Made by a program: the position numbers and the translations under genes | Part shown: positions 9,151 through 18,528 of the stretch, one piece after another | Layout of the letters: each line of letters starts with the position of its first letter | Numbering within the stretch: position 1 is the stretch's first letter | The notes under the pieces: model-generated | What the model was told of the DNA's origin: nothing | Databases searched by the model: none | The model's input: the letters and a program-made list of their open reading frames with translations, nothing else | From: Cohnella mopanensis | GTDB lineage: Bacteria > Bacillota > Bacilli > Paenibacillales > Paenibacillaceae | Direction: 5' to 3' | DNA length: 64,000 nt | Assembly: GCF_022352055.1 (NCBI RefSeq) | Contig: NZ_JAKRWM010000029.1 | Span: 1-64,000 of the forward strand

Positions 9151-10765
9151 AGTTCTGATCGTAGACGATATCCCCTCTCAGGTTGACAGTATAGCCGCTA
9201 CGATTCCGAAGGACGAACTTGGTATCGGGCGTATTCATAAAGCTTTTTCCGGTGAAGAGGCTTTAAAGCTCTATCGGGAACAAAACATCCATATCGTCAT
9301 TACGGATATACGGATGCCGGAGATGAACGGGATCGAGTTGATTCGAGAGATCCGCGAATTGGGGCGTAAAGTTAAAATTATCGTCATTTCAGGGTATGCC
9401 GATTTCGAATATGCGCAAAGCGTAGTCCCGTATAATACATCCGGGTACTTGATGAAGCCGGTTAACCCGGATCAAATGAGGAAGACGCTAGGCAAACTAG
9501 CCGAAGAAATCGCTTGTGAAACGAAGCTGCACCAACAGCAGCAACGCGATGTATACGCATTTCGGGAAAATTTGCCCGCGCTGCGGGGCGAGCTGCTGAA
9601 TCGGCTGCTGTACAACGTTATCCCTAACGCGGAGTTGGAACGGAAGCTTTTCCTCTTAAACTTGCCTTTCTCCCTGGATCGTAAAGTAGGTTTGTTCCTC
9701 GTAAGGCTGGAGGGTAAGCTTCAAGAATATGAAAGATTGGATAAAGGGCTTATCGAATACGCGGTTACGAATATGGCGGAGGAATTGTTTAGAGACGACT
9801 TTCATTTGTGTTTCTGCCGAGATCATAACGAATACCTCGTCTTTATCGTATCGGCCAAAGAGGGAAACAACGCGAACGTGCACACCCTTCAGAATACGAT
9901 GGACGTCCTGGCGGCGCAACTAAAGAAAAAGGCGGAATCCCTCTTGAGCGGTAGCATTTCCGTCGTGCTGGCAGAAAACTGGACGTCGTTTCCCGAAGGC
10001 GTTCCCGGACTGTATCGATCGGTAATCGATGGAATGAGGTTAATAGAAGACAAGCGGCAAAGCGTATTTCTGCGGATCGCGGGCAATCTCGATCAGGCTC
10101 GGATCGGAACGCTGACTTCGCTGTATCGACCTCCCCTCTTAATTCATTTGCTCGATACGGGGAACTGGGGACATGCAGAGGAGAAGCTAACCGAGATATT
10201 CGCCGAATTGAAAAGCGTGAACTATCCTCCCGAGCATGCCAATGAAGCGTATTTTGCCATTGCCAACGCGTATCAGTATATGGCACACAAGAAAGGAAAG
10301 CTGCTTAGCGAGTTCGGCCCGTCCTCCTTCGGTCTCATGCCGGCCGCCCCCTCGCTGAATCAGCTAGAGAAGTGGGCATTCTTGATGCTTCGATGTCTTA
10401 GAGAACAATCGGAAGATTCATCCGAGAAGCAATCGGGATTAGTCGACAAGGTCCATAAATTCATCGAGCGGAACATGAACGATAATTTGAATAATTTATC
10501 GTTGCAGACGCTTGCGGCGCACATCGGTCTTCATCCCGCTTACTTGTCGAGAGCATACCGGGCAGAAACGGGAAACAATTTGAGCGAATATATTTTACGA
10601 TACCGGATGGAATTGGCCTCGCACTTGCTGCGCAGCAGCGACAAAAAAATTTATGAGATCGCCCATATCTTAGGTTATCAGGCAGTGCCGCATTTCATTA
10701 AGCTGTTTAAGACGTTTACGAATATGACTCCTCAAGAATATCGCGATCGAACGGGTTTGTCTTGA
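9143..10765 (+). CDS. YesN-type response regulator with AraC DNA-binding domain
   Basis: Partner of the YesM-type kinase. ATG 9143 is chosen because GGAGGAG lies 5 bases upstream and the receiver begins directly with MFEVLIVDD. Receiver residues 1-120 include phosphoacceptor Asp55 (ITDIRMPE) and Lys105 (YLMKP). A long middle domain (about 130-420) follows, then two AraC-type helix-turn-helix motifs (about 440-540) with HPAYLSRAYRAETG and the family ending MTPQEYRD. Phosphorylated protein would be expected to activate the importer 1 promoter near 3.55 kb. Confidence 0.9.
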   Translation: MFEVLIVDDIPSQVDSIAATIPKDELGIGRIHKAFSGEEALKLYREQNIHIVITDIRMPEMNGIELIREIRELGRKVKIIVISGYADFEYAQSVVPYNTSGYLMKPVNPDQMRKTLGKLAEEIACETKLHQQQQRDVYAFRENLPALRGELLNRLLYNVIPNAELERKLFLLNLPFSLDRKVGLFLVRLEGKLQEYERLDKGLIEYAVTNMAEELFRDDFHLCFCRDHNEYLVFIVSAKEGNNANVHTLQNTMDVLAAQLKKKAESLLSGSISVVLAENWTSFPEGVPGLYRSVIDGMRLIEDKRQSVFLRIAGNLDQARIGTLTSLYRPPLLIHLLDTGNWGHAEEKLTEIFAELKSVNYPPEHANEAYFAIANAYQYMAHKKGKLLSEFGPSSFGLMPAAPSLNQLEKWAFLMLRCLREQSEDSSEKQSGLVDKVHKFIERNMNDNLNNLSLQTLAAHIGLHPAYLSRAYRAETGNNLSEYILRYRMELASHLLRSSDKKIYEIAHILGYQAVPHFIKLFKTFTNMTPQEYRDRTGLS

Positions 10766-10820
10766 AGAGGGGCAAGCTTGTCAAATAACCCGGTAGCTAT
10801 GCGTATGGTAGAATTTTCAT

Positions 10821-10849
10821 TTGACTTCAAGATGAACTTTTCCCATTAT
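10821..10849 (+). promoter_or_regulatory. Sigma-A-like promoter for the PBP gene
   Basis: TTGACT (10821-10826) and CATTAT (10844-10849) are separated by 17 bp, about 65 bp before the PBP start codon. Nothing else was seen in the 149-bp gap after the YesN-type gene. Confidence 0.55.
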
Positions 10850-10914
10850 GATTATAGACTTGAAAGCCATCTCTTTCAGGGTGACGATAGGTTTAACTAC
10901 AGCAGGAGACAGAT

Positions 10915-13032
10915 ATGGCAGAACAGAATTTACTTGAGGAACAAGGTAATGGTCGCAAAATGTCCAGAGCGCCGGATCGCTCCGGCGTCTTTCGATTTCT
11001 GGGCCGATTTCGGATTTTGATAGTCGGAATACTTCTCGGACTATTGTCACTTGTGGCTATCGGAGCCTACTGGATAAGCTCTCTTGATATTGAGAAGCTG
11101 GCCGTTCCCTTACTAACTCCGACACAATTGATAGATAGGAATGGGGAACCAAGCTCCCAAATGGTTTCCGTCAAAATCGAGCAAGTATCGCTCGACCAAA
11201 TTCCGCTGCATATGCAGCAAGCGATCGTCGCGGTCGAAGATAAACGATATTACGATCATACTGGAGTGGACGCCTTCGGCATTATTCGGGCTGTTTTCCG
11301 TAATGTCAAGGAAGGTGGCGCAGCTCAGGGCGGGAGTACGATTACCCAGCAACTCGCCAAAAACGTATTTTTAACCGGTGAAAAAAAGTTCTCGCGCAAA
11401 CTGACGGAAGCAGCCTATGCCCTCAAGATCGAGTCTTCCTATAATAAGGACCAGATTCTTGAAATGTATTTGAATCAAATTTACTTCGGTGAAGGTCAAT
11501 GGGGGATACAGAGAGCAGCTAAGCGATATTTCGGCAAAGATACGAAGGATTTGACGTTGGCTGAAGCCGCCTTATTGGCCGCACTACCGAAAGCACCCAG
11601 TCGTTATTCTCCGCTTAAGAATAAGGAGCTCGCGTTGGAGCGAAGAAATCTTGTGCTCAGCTTAATGCGCGATGAAGATTTTATTTCGAATGATGAGTAT
11701 AACCAAGCCATAGCTGAGCCCATTCATGTACTCGAGAAGGTTCCCTCAGATCAGCAAAATCATTTGCTAGGTCAATATGCTTCGTATACCGATGAAGTGA
11801 TCGATGAGGCTATTGAATTATATGGATTTACCGAGCGCCAGCTATTAGCAGGAAACCTTCTCATCTACACGGAGCTAGATCCAGTCGTTCAAAATGCGAT
11901 GGAAGCAACATACCGTAATGATTCCTTGTTTCCAATAAGCGCCCCCGATCAACTTGTGCAGAGCGGAGCGGTTATTATGGACCCGTCTACTGGCGGTGTT
12001 CGTGGAATCGTGGGGCAACGGGGTGAACATGTATTTCGCGGGTTCAACTATGCAACACAGCTAGTTAGACAACCCGGTTCGGCATTCAAACCGCTGATGG
12101 TCTACGCGCCTGCTCTGGAAAAGGGGTATGATGCCAAATCGATTCTGTATGATGGTCCGCTAGATATTAATGGTTATAAGCCTGAAAATTCAGATCATCG
12201 AACGTTGGGGCAGGTATCCCTGCGAGATGCGGTTATCCATTCGAGGAATATTCCAGCGGTCTGGTTATTGAACGAAATTGGACTGAGCACCGGCAAATCA
12301 TTTGTTGAGAGGCTCGGTATTCCGCTTGAAGAAGATAATAATCTAAGTTTGGCGCTAGGCGGTCTATCCCAAGGGGTATCTCCACTTCAAATGGCGCAAA
12401 GCTATAGTATATTTCCTAATCTTGGAACAGAGGTTCCGGCTCATACGATCACTAAAATCACTACGACAGATGGAAGAGTTCTGGCTGAAGCCGAGGTTCA
12501 ATCGACAACGGTTTTGTTACCGGAGAATGCTTACGCGATGACAGAGCTGTTGCGTGATGTTATCCGAGAAGGAACGGGAAAGAACGCGGCAATGGATCGT
12601 CCGGTAGCGGGAAAAACGGGGACGACGCAGCTTCCGCAGAGTAAACAGTTCGCAGGGATTACCGGAGGTGCCAAAGACGCTTGGTTTGTCGGTTATACGC
12701 CGGAATTGGTAGGGGCAGTGTGGCTTGGCTACGACAATACGGACAGCAAGCATTATTTAACGACATCAGGTGGGCAATATCCGGCTTTAATCTTCAAAGA
12801 GATGATGTCATTGGCCTTAAAGGGTGTTCCGGTATCCGAGTTTAAGCGTCCCTCGACAGGGAAATTTAATAAAGATAATAGCAGTAAAGAAGATCAGAAA
12901 GGCAAGAAGGATAAGAAAGAAAAGAAAGAAAAGAAAGATAAGAATAATAAGAAAGATAAGAGTGACAAGAAAAATAAGAATGATAAGAAAGATAAGAATG
13001 GTAAGAAAGATAAGCAAGATAAGCAAGATTAA
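10915..13032 (+). CDS. Class A penicillin-binding protein (PBP1A-like) with lysine-rich C-terminal tail
   Basis: Bifunctional peptidoglycan glycosyltransferase and transpeptidase, anchored by one N-terminal helix (about 33-55). The GT51 domain (about 75-260) has catalytic Glu108 in VEDKRYYDHTG and the QGGSTITQQLAKN motif. The transpeptidase domain (about 345-640) has Ser389-x-x-Lys392 (GSAFK), Ser443-Arg-Asn445 and Lys567-Thr-Gly. All catalytic residues are present. The last 55 residues are almost only Lys, Asp, Asn and Glu in KKDKK-type repeats, a highly basic tail that may bind wall teichoic acid or other anions. AGGAG precedes ATG 10915. It is monocistronic, with its own promoter and terminator. 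Confidence 0.95.
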   Translation: MAEQNLLEEQGNGRKMSRAPDRSGVFRFLGRFRILIVGILLGLLSLVAIGAYWISSLDIEKLAVPLLTPTQLIDRNGEPSSQMVSVKIEQVSLDQIPLHMQQAIVAVEDKRYYDHTGVDAFGIIRAVFRNVKEGGAAQGGSTITQQLAKNVFLTGEKKFSRKLTEAAYALKIESSYNKDQILEMYLNQIYFGEGQWGIQRAAKRYFGKDTKDLTLAEAALLAALPKAPSRYSPLKNKELALERRNLVLSLMRDEDFISNDEYNQAIAEPIHVLEKVPSDQQNHLLGQYASYTDEVIDEAIELYGFTERQLLAGNLLIYTELDPVVQNAMEATYRNDSLFPISAPDQLVQSGAVIMDPSTGGVRGIVGQRGEHVFRGFNYATQLVRQPGSAFKPLMVYAPALEKGYDAKSILYDGPLDINGYKPENSDHRTLGQVSLRDAVIHSRNIPAVWLLNEIGLSTGKSFVERLGIPLEEDNNLSLALGGLSQGVSPLQMAQSYSIFPNLGTEVPAHTITKITTTDGRVLAEAEVQSTTVLLPENAYAMTELLRDVIREGTGKNAAMDRPVAGKTGTTQLPQSKQFAGITGGAKDAWFVGYTPELVGAVWLGYDNTDSKHYLTTSGGQYPALIFKEMMSLALKGVPVSEFKRPSTGKFNKDNSSKEDQKGKKDKKEKKEKKDKNNKKDKSDKKNKNDKKDKNGKKDKQDKQD

Positions 13033-13090
13033 GAGAATGATTGAACCTAAAGGGCAAAACCGCCCCGAAGAATCGTATAAACGAATAATA

Positions 13091-13140
13091 ACGCCGGAGA
13101 ACCCCCTGTCGGAAAGGGAAGTTCTCCGGCGTTTCTATTT
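13091..13140. terminator. Strong terminator between PBP and MMPL genes
   Basis: A perfect 12-bp stem, ACGCCGGAGAAC (13091-13102) with GTTCTCCGGCGT (13121-13132), is followed by TTCTATTT. It sits between two convergent genes and could also serve the minus-strand MMPL gene. Confidence 0.85.
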
Positions 13141-13157
13141 CACTGTTCTACTAAAAA

Positions 13158-15479
13158 TTAGTAAGTCTGACTAGGTTTACTCTTAATGTCGGCGGAGTCT
13201 TCCTGTTGCTTCAGCTCGTTAAGCAGCTTATCGCCTTCGACATCCAGATTCGGAAGCATGCGATCCATCCATTTCGGCAGCCACCAGGCTTTATCGCCGA
13301 AGATCGCCATGACGGCAGGGACGAGCGCCATGCGGACGATGAAGGCGTCAATAAGGATACCGATCGCCAGCGCAAAACCGATCTGTTTGATCATGATATC
13401 ATGAGCGAAAATAAAGCCTGCGAATACGGATACCATAATGACGGCTGCAGCCACGACAACGCGGCTGGCTTGATTGTAGCCGTGAACGACGCTCTCCGTT
13501 CCATGATGTCCATGGACGTAAGATTCGCGCATGGAGCTGACTAGGAACACCTGATAATCCATCGCTAACCCGTATAGAATGCCGGTAACCATGATCGGCA
13601 TAAAGCTGAGCAGTGGGCCGCCGGTGTCAAAGCCGAAGAGGGAATGAAGCCATCCCCATTGGAATACGGCGGTAGTGATCCCGAATGTGGCAAGCACGCT
13701 GAGAAGGAAACCGACCGTCGCTTTGACCGGAACGATGATCGAGCGAAATACGAGCAGCAGAATAATCAGCGAAAGGATGACGATGATGCTGACATAGAGA
13801 GGGAATACCTCAGCCAGCTTCGACGACATATCGATGTTGATTGCGGTAAATCCAGTAACGCCAATCGACATGTCATACGTCCGTGCCATGCTCGAATCGG
13901 AAGCTCGAAGCTCTTGCACCAGTTCTCTGGTTTCTGCATCCGTTGGTCCTGTTTGCGGAATAAGGCTAATAATCGCCATATTTCCGGTTTTGTTTACGCC
14001 CATCGGTGTTACGAGCTTAACGTTGTCATGCTGCTGAAGTTCCTGAACCAGCCCGCCCAGCGCTTCCGGCGTGATGGTGTCCGAAGCGCCTTTGGGCTCG
14101 GCGACAAGGAGGAGCGGACCATTGAAGCCTTCGCCGAAACCGTCCGAAATCGCATCGTAGCTCTGTCTGGATGCCGTGTCCAGATTGGCCGTAGCGCCGG
14201 AAGGGATGCCCATCTCCATCTTGGCGACGGGAATCGCCGCTGCGCCCAGTATGACAATGACGCCAACAATAATCAGCCAGCGTTTATTCGCTACTCCGGT
14301 TGCCCAGCGATGCGCGAGACCTTGTGATGCTTTGTTCGCTTGGGAACCGTTCTTCGAGCGGGCTTTAGCCGAGCAGATGCGCTCGCCTACCAGCCCGAGC
14401 AAAGCAGGTAACAGGGTTAGGGCAACGAGAACATTGACGAGGACGGCCAAAGCGGCAACAAGCGCCATCGCGGATAAGAAGCCGATTCCGATTACAAGCA
14501 TGCCGCATAACGCAATAATAACGGTCAAACCGGCAAAAAATACGGCGCTCCCGGCGGTGCCGACCGCTCTGCTTGCGGCTTCCCGAGCGCTTAGTCGCTG
14601 ATCGAGAATCATGCGGCGCTGCCGGTTAACGATGAACAGCGAGTAATCGATTCCGACGGCAAGCCCGACCATAAGTGCCAGAACGGGCGTGAGATCGGTC
14701 ATATGGAACATTTTCGAGAAGGCATACGCTCCACCGACGCTAATTCCTACTCCCATTAATGCAGTCAGAAGCGGCAAGCCTGCCGCGACAACCGAACCTA
14801 ACGTGATGAACAGGACGACGGCGGCAACAACGATACCGATCGCTTCAGTCGAGCCGATAGCCGGCTTGCCCGATAGCGAGTCGCTAGGCAATGCGGAAAT
14901 GCCCGTCTGTTCGACGGTCATAGCAGTCTCGATTACAGAATCGGGAACCGATTTGGGCAGTGACATTTGCTGAACGGTGAATTGGAATTGGAACAAGGCA
15001 ACGCTGCCATCGGATGCAAGCATTACCCCAGGTACCGGGACACCATCCACGATCAGAGGGCCATAGGGAGGCGCTTCGCTTGAGCTTGCTTGCGCGGATG
15101 CGTTCTCTTGCGCGCCGTCGGACATCGAGGCTCCGGCCGCTGCGGCCAATTCTATCGCATTAACGACATAGTCAAGATTGTAAATCTCATTAACGGCTTT
15201 GTTAATGGAGGCCAAACGCTCCGGCGTATCCAGGCGCTCGCCCTTCGGCGCGTTAAATACGATGCTGGCTTGTCCGCCCGAAGCCTCCGGCAGTTGTTCC
15301 GTAAGCTGATCCAACACCTTCTGCGATTCCGTTCCTTCGATTTTCATATCCGAACTGACATGTATTCCGTTCGCTCCAAGTATGGCGAGCACAACGCCCA
15401 AGATCACGATCCAACTAGTAATGAAATACCATGGTTTAGAATAGGCGGACTTACCTAACCTGTACAGGAAAGTTGACAT
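13158..15479 (-). CDS. MMPL/RND-superfamily membrane transporter
   Basis: A 773-residue exporter with the pattern of two repeats: one helix, a large outer loop, then a cluster of five or six helices. The N-terminus (GKSAYSKPWYFITSWIVIL) and outer-loop motif ASGGQASIVFNAPKGE are typical of the YdfJ-like branch of MMPL proteins. Helix 4 contains GLAVGIDYSLFIVNR, and the equivalent in the second half is GLAMDYQVFLVSSMRE; these Asp-Tyr pairs are the expected proton-relay sites. AAGGAG precedes the ATG. It follows the tetR-type gene by 39 bp and is probably repressed by it. The substrate is likely a lipid or hydrophobic toxic compound. Confidence 0.92.
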   Translation of the reverse strand: MSTFLYRLGKSAYSKPWYFITSWIVILGVVLAILGANGIHVSSDMKIEGTESQKVLDQLTEQLPEASGGQASIVFNAPKGERLDTPERLASINKAVNEIYNLDYVVNAIELAAAAGASMSDGAQENASAQASSSEAPPYGPLIVDGVPVPGVMLASDGSVALFQFQFTVQQMSLPKSVPDSVIETAMTVEQTGISALPSDSLSGKPAIGSTEAIGIVVAAVVLFITLGSVVAAGLPLLTALMGVGISVGGAYAFSKMFHMTDLTPVLALMVGLAVGIDYSLFIVNRQRRMILDQRLSAREAASRAVGTAGSAVFFAGLTVIIALCGMLVIGIGFLSAMALVAALAVLVNVLVALTLLPALLGLVGERICSAKARSKNGSQANKASQGLAHRWATGVANKRWLIIVGVIVILGAAAIPVAKMEMGIPSGATANLDTASRQSYDAISDGFGEGFNGPLLLVAEPKGASDTITPEALGGLVQELQQHDNVKLVTPMGVNKTGNMAIISLIPQTGPTDAETRELVQELRASDSSMARTYDMSIGVTGFTAINIDMSSKLAEVFPLYVSIIVILSLIILLLVFRSIIVPVKATVGFLLSVLATFGITTAVFQWGWLHSLFGFDTGGPLLSFMPIMVTGILYGLAMDYQVFLVSSMRESYVHGHHGTESVVHGYNQASRVVVAAAVIMVSVFAGFIFAHDIMIKQIGFALAIGILIDAFIVRMALVPAVMAIFGDKAWWLPKWMDRMLPNLDVEGDKLLNELKQQEDSADIKSKPSQTY

Positions 15480-15518
15480 ACGTTAACGTTTCTCCTTTGC
15501 ATGTGGAAATTACTCGAG

Positions 15519-16136
15519 TTAGAATCCGTTGCGCAAGTAGCCGAACATAGTGTCCAAATAATGATCGAACGTATCGGCTTTCGAAGCTTCCACGGACGAT
15601 TGAACCGGCAACGGGACGTTCAGGCTGCCGTCAAGCAAAGGCAGCACCGCGCCGTAAACGGCGCCGACGAGAAGATGGGTGTACCCTGCCGGATATCGGT
15701 CTCGGGATAACTCGTTTAGCGTCTGTTGGGCCATAATTTGCAAACGACGCAATGCGCTGAGGATATAGGGGTTAAGCGTCGGATACTCCTTCGACAGCGA
15801 CATAAGCTGGTACAATTTCCCGAGATGTTCCGCGGTTAGTTGCAGCTTCATTAAATGGTACAGAATATCTAGCGGGGTCATATTCTCGTTTAGACTTTCA
15901 ATCCAATCCGATACTTCTTCGGCGCCGTGAAAGATGACAGCCGCAGCCGCTACCGCCTCCTCCTTGCAGGAGTAATGGTTCGCGAACGTTCTTCTGGAGT
16001 AGCCTGCGCGCTGCACGACGTCCTCGACAACGAATCCGTCCATGCCCTTCTCCAGGGCAAGAGCATAAGCTGCATCGGCAAGCGCAGTTGCGGTTGCTTC
16101 CCTCTTCATATGGCGTAAGCTTTGATTGTTCATCAT
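15519..16136 (-). CDS. TetR-family repressor of the MMPL transporter
   Basis: A 205-residue protein with an N-terminal helix-turn-helix (about 15-60; GFVVEDVVQRAGYSRRTFANHY) and an all-helical ligand domain. It is first in a two-gene operon with the MMPL exporter, the usual arrangement for a drug- or lipid-responsive repressor. The chosen ATG 16136 has GAGGTGAG only about 15 bases upstream, an unusually long spacing, with the palindrome CGCTTAAGCG (16141-16150) between them. Internal Met starts are possible, but the helix-turn-helix needs nearly the full N-terminus. Confidence 0.88.
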   Translation of the reverse strand: MMNNQSLRHMKREATATALADAAYALALEKGMDGFVVEDVVQRAGYSRRTFANHYSCKEEAVAAAAVIFHGAEEVSDWIESLNENMTPLDILYHLMKLQLTAEHLGKLYQLMSLSKEYPTLNPYILSALRRLQIMAQQTLNELSRDRYPAGYTHLLVGAVYGAVLPLLDGSLNVPLPVQSSVEASKADTFDHYLDTMFGYLRNGF

Positions 16137-16175
16137 AGAACGCTTAAGCGCTCACCTCTTTTCATAATTATATTA

Positions 16176-16207
16176 TTGCCCAATGGGCAATTATGCACAA
16201 TGAGCAA
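16176..16207 (-). promoter_or_regulatory. Putative TetR operator, two adjacent inverted repeats
   Basis: TTGCCC-AAT-GGGCAA (16176-16190) is a 15-bp near-perfect palindrome. Directly beside it, 16193-16207 contains a degenerate second copy read on the minus strand as TTGCTCATTGTGCAT. TATAAT-like sequence adjoins them on the minus strand. The position, 40-70 bp upstream of the repressor gene, fits autoregulation of the tetR-MMPL operon. Confidence 0.6.
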
Positions 16208-16386
16208 GTTGTTACGGATTTGTGGCGATTATTATTCTCGATGCCCGCAGAACAGAAACCTATTTACTTTTATTGGAGTTTTTATCCTCCAGAAATGCAG
16301 AAAATGTATTATTCTTTAAAGTAGCCGTATTGAACGTTTGGCTGCTTTTTTATGTTGTGCTTTTTTCTATTGGAGGATTGTTTAAA

Positions 16387-17067
16387 ATGGTCAAAATTCT
16401 TATCGTGGACGATGATCCGCACATTCGGGCCTTGATGCGCCTTTACTTGAAGAATGAAGGGTTCGATCTAGCCGAAGCGGACAACGGCATCGATGCGCAT
16501 GCCATCGTCAAAGGATCGGGAATCGATCTCGTCATCCTCGATATTATGATGCCGCATATGGATGGATGGGATTTGTGCAAAGCGATTCGGAGAAGCGATC
16601 CCGACATTCCGCTCTTGATGGTAACGGCCAAGGGCGAATCGGGTCATAAGATAAAAGGCTTCCAGCTCGGGACCGATGATTATATGACGAAGCCGTTCGA
16701 TCCGGTTGAGCTTGTGATGAGGGTTAAAGCGTTACTGAAGCGATACCGTATTGCCTCGTCCCAGGTCATCGCGTTGGGTGAAATCGTGCTCAATCGGAAA
16801 ACGTATAAGGTTTTGCGGGGAGACGAGGAATTAGCTTTGCCTCTGAAAGAATTCGAACTGCTGTTCGTGCTTGCCGGCCGCCCGGGGCAGATCTTTACGA
16901 GAGAGCAGCTAATCACCCAGATTTGGGGCATGGATTACGAAGGCGACGACAGAACCGTCGACGTTCATATCAAGCGGCTAAGAGAACGCTTTGCCGAGGA
17001 CGTTCGCCATTTTCGCATTGAAACGGCACGAAGCGTCGGCTATCGTCTGGCGGTGAATCCGGGATGA
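16387..17067 (+). CDS. OmpR/PhoB-family response regulator
   Basis: A 226-residue regulator starting at ATG 16387, 11 bases after GGAGG; the open frame upstream is not needed by the family. Receiver domain 1-115 with phosphoacceptor Asp52 (LVILDIMMP) and Lys102 (YMTKPFDP); winged helix (about 130-226) with RTVDVHIKRLRERF and the ending IETARSVGYRL. It overlaps the kinase gene by four bases (ATGA), indicating translational coupling. It heads a three-gene unit with the kinase and a membrane S41 protease, so the protease may be a target or part of the sensing route. Confidence 0.93.
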   Translation: MVKILIVDDDPHIRALMRLYLKNEGFDLAEADNGIDAHAIVKGSGIDLVILDIMMPHMDGWDLCKAIRRSDPDIPLLMVTAKGESGHKIKGFQLGTDDYMTKPFDPVELVMRVKALLKRYRIASSQVIALGEIVLNRKTYKVLRGDEELALPLKEFELLFVLAGRPGQIFTREQLITQIWGMDYEGDDRTVDVHIKRLRERFAEDVRHFRIETARSVGYRLAVNPG

Positions 17068-18455
17068 AAACATTATACGTTCGCGTCGTACTAACTTTTC
17101 TGATTGTCATCGTCATCAGCTTGATCTCATCCCTTCTCCTTGCCCTGGCTCTATTCCAGAATGATCTAAACGCTACGGGGAAAAACGACATGATCGCGGC
17201 CGGCGATCGTATGATTCGCGTGTACGAACAAACGAATCCTCCGGATTTGGATGCATTCATGGGGAATATGGCCGAATTGGTTTCCTATACGTTGCGGCTT
17301 TACGACGACAACGGCGGGATGAACTCTTATATTCCGACTAAGGGAAAGGAGGCAGAAGAGATTAACCCGGAATCCGTTCGCAAGGTGCTGCAAGGAGAGC
17401 GGTATCGTTCGCAGGGAAAAGATAGCGGAACGTTCATCGGCCTTCCGTTTACGTCCGAAGGAAAACGTTATGCCTTATTTTTGCAAAGCTCTTCCAAGAA
17501 CGAAATCACGATCATTCGTTTGCTCTTAGCCATTTTGTTCATGATGCTGACGATCGGAAGCTTGTGTATACTCGTTGCCGGCAGATACCTGGTGAAGCCT
17601 CTTCAAGCGATGACGGAGGTAACTAAGCGATTGGCAAAAGGCGATTTCGAGGTTGAGTTGAAAATCAATCGCGGAGACGAGCTGGGAACTCTTTCGCGGA
17701 GCATTAACGACATGGCAAGGGAAATTAAGCAAATGGAGCGGATGCGACAAGATTTCGTATCGAACGTGTCTCATGAAATCCAATCGCCGTTAACTTCCAT
17801 CTCCGGATTCGCGAAAGCTTTGAAGGATGGCAATCTGGTTATTGAGGAGGATGATCGCGTTCAATACTTGGATATTATCGTTACCGAGAGCGACAGGTTG
17901 TCCAGACTCGGCGATAACCTGCTGAAGCTCGCTTCCCTCGAATCGGATCATCATCCGTTCGAGACGGAATCATTTAACCTAAACGAGCAAATTCGGCAAA
18001 TTATCGTCGCGTGCGAGCCCCAGTGGTCGGCCAAAAGCATATGCGTCGCTATAGAGTCCCCTTCAGGTGCCGGTGTCAGAATATCGGCCGACCGGGATCA
18101 ACTCAATCAAGTTTGGATGAATTTGCTCGGGAATGCCATCAAGTTCACGCCCCGCGCCGGACAAGTCCTCATCGCGATCAGCCGACCCCATGCACATGAG
18201 ATCGCCGTTGCGATAAGCGATTCCGGGATTGGAATTGCTCCGGAGGATTTAAGCTCTATTTTCGAGCGCTTCTACAAAGCGGACAAGTCGCGGGCCTTAG
18301 ACCGGAACGGCAATGGTCTCGGTCTTGCCATCTCCCGAAAAATCGTCGCTCGTCATCATGGAAGCATAGGAGTGGATAGTACGGTCGGTCTGGGCACAAC
18401 GTTCACCGTGACGCTTCCCGCTGATCTTTCATCTGAGTCCGTCTTTGAAAAATGA
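17064..18455 (+). CDS. Two-helix sensor histidine kinase partner of the OmpR-type regulator
   Basis: A 463-residue HAMP kinase. Helix 1 about 7-31, outer domain about 32-148, helix 2 about 150-173, HAMP about 174-226, HisKA with phosphoacceptor His237 in VSNVSHEIQSPL, and ATPase motifs NLLGNAIKF, ISDSGIGIA and GLGLAIS. The outer domain is about 115 residues with no recognised fold. Its gene overlaps the regulator upstream and ends 73 bp before the S41 protease start. Confidence 0.93.
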   Translation: MKTLYVRVVLTFLIVIVISLISSLLLALALFQNDLNATGKNDMIAAGDRMIRVYEQTNPPDLDAFMGNMAELVSYTLRLYDDNGGMNSYIPTKGKEAEEINPESVRKVLQGERYRSQGKDSGTFIGLPFTSEGKRYALFLQSSSKNEITIIRLLLAILFMMLTIGSLCILVAGRYLVKPLQAMTEVTKRLAKGDFEVELKINRGDELGTLSRSINDMAREIKQMERMRQDFVSNVSHEIQSPLTSISGFAKALKDGNLVIEEDDRVQYLDIIVTESDRLSRLGDNLLKLASLESDHHPFETESFNLNEQIRQIIVACEPQWSAKSICVAIESPSGAGVRISADRDQLNQVWMNLLGNAIKFTPRAGQVLIAISRPHAHEIAVAISDSGIGIAPEDLSSIFERFYKADKSRALDRNGNGLGLAISRKIVARHHGSIGVDSTVGLGTTFTVTLPADLSSESVFEK

Positions 18456-18528
18456 GTTCACGCTCCGTTCATATTTCTCCAATAAGCTCATTGCGAAATA
18501 CATTGAACCGATCGGAGGAATAGGAACG

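Noticed and set aside
12817..13026. Minus-strand frame rich in Leu, Ile and Phe that looks like a membrane protein
   Set aside because: It is the complement of the lysine-rich repeat of the PBP tail (AAG/AAA read as CTT/TTT) and has no ribosome site.
12865..13029. Regular A/G-rich repeats considered as a CRISPR-like or microsatellite array
   Set aside because: They are in frame, encode the basic PBP tail, and have no unique spacers.
16222..16386. N-terminal extension of the OmpR-type regulator
   Set aside because: No ribosome site at the upstream ATG, and the receiver domain starts exactly at ATG 16387 behind GGAGG.
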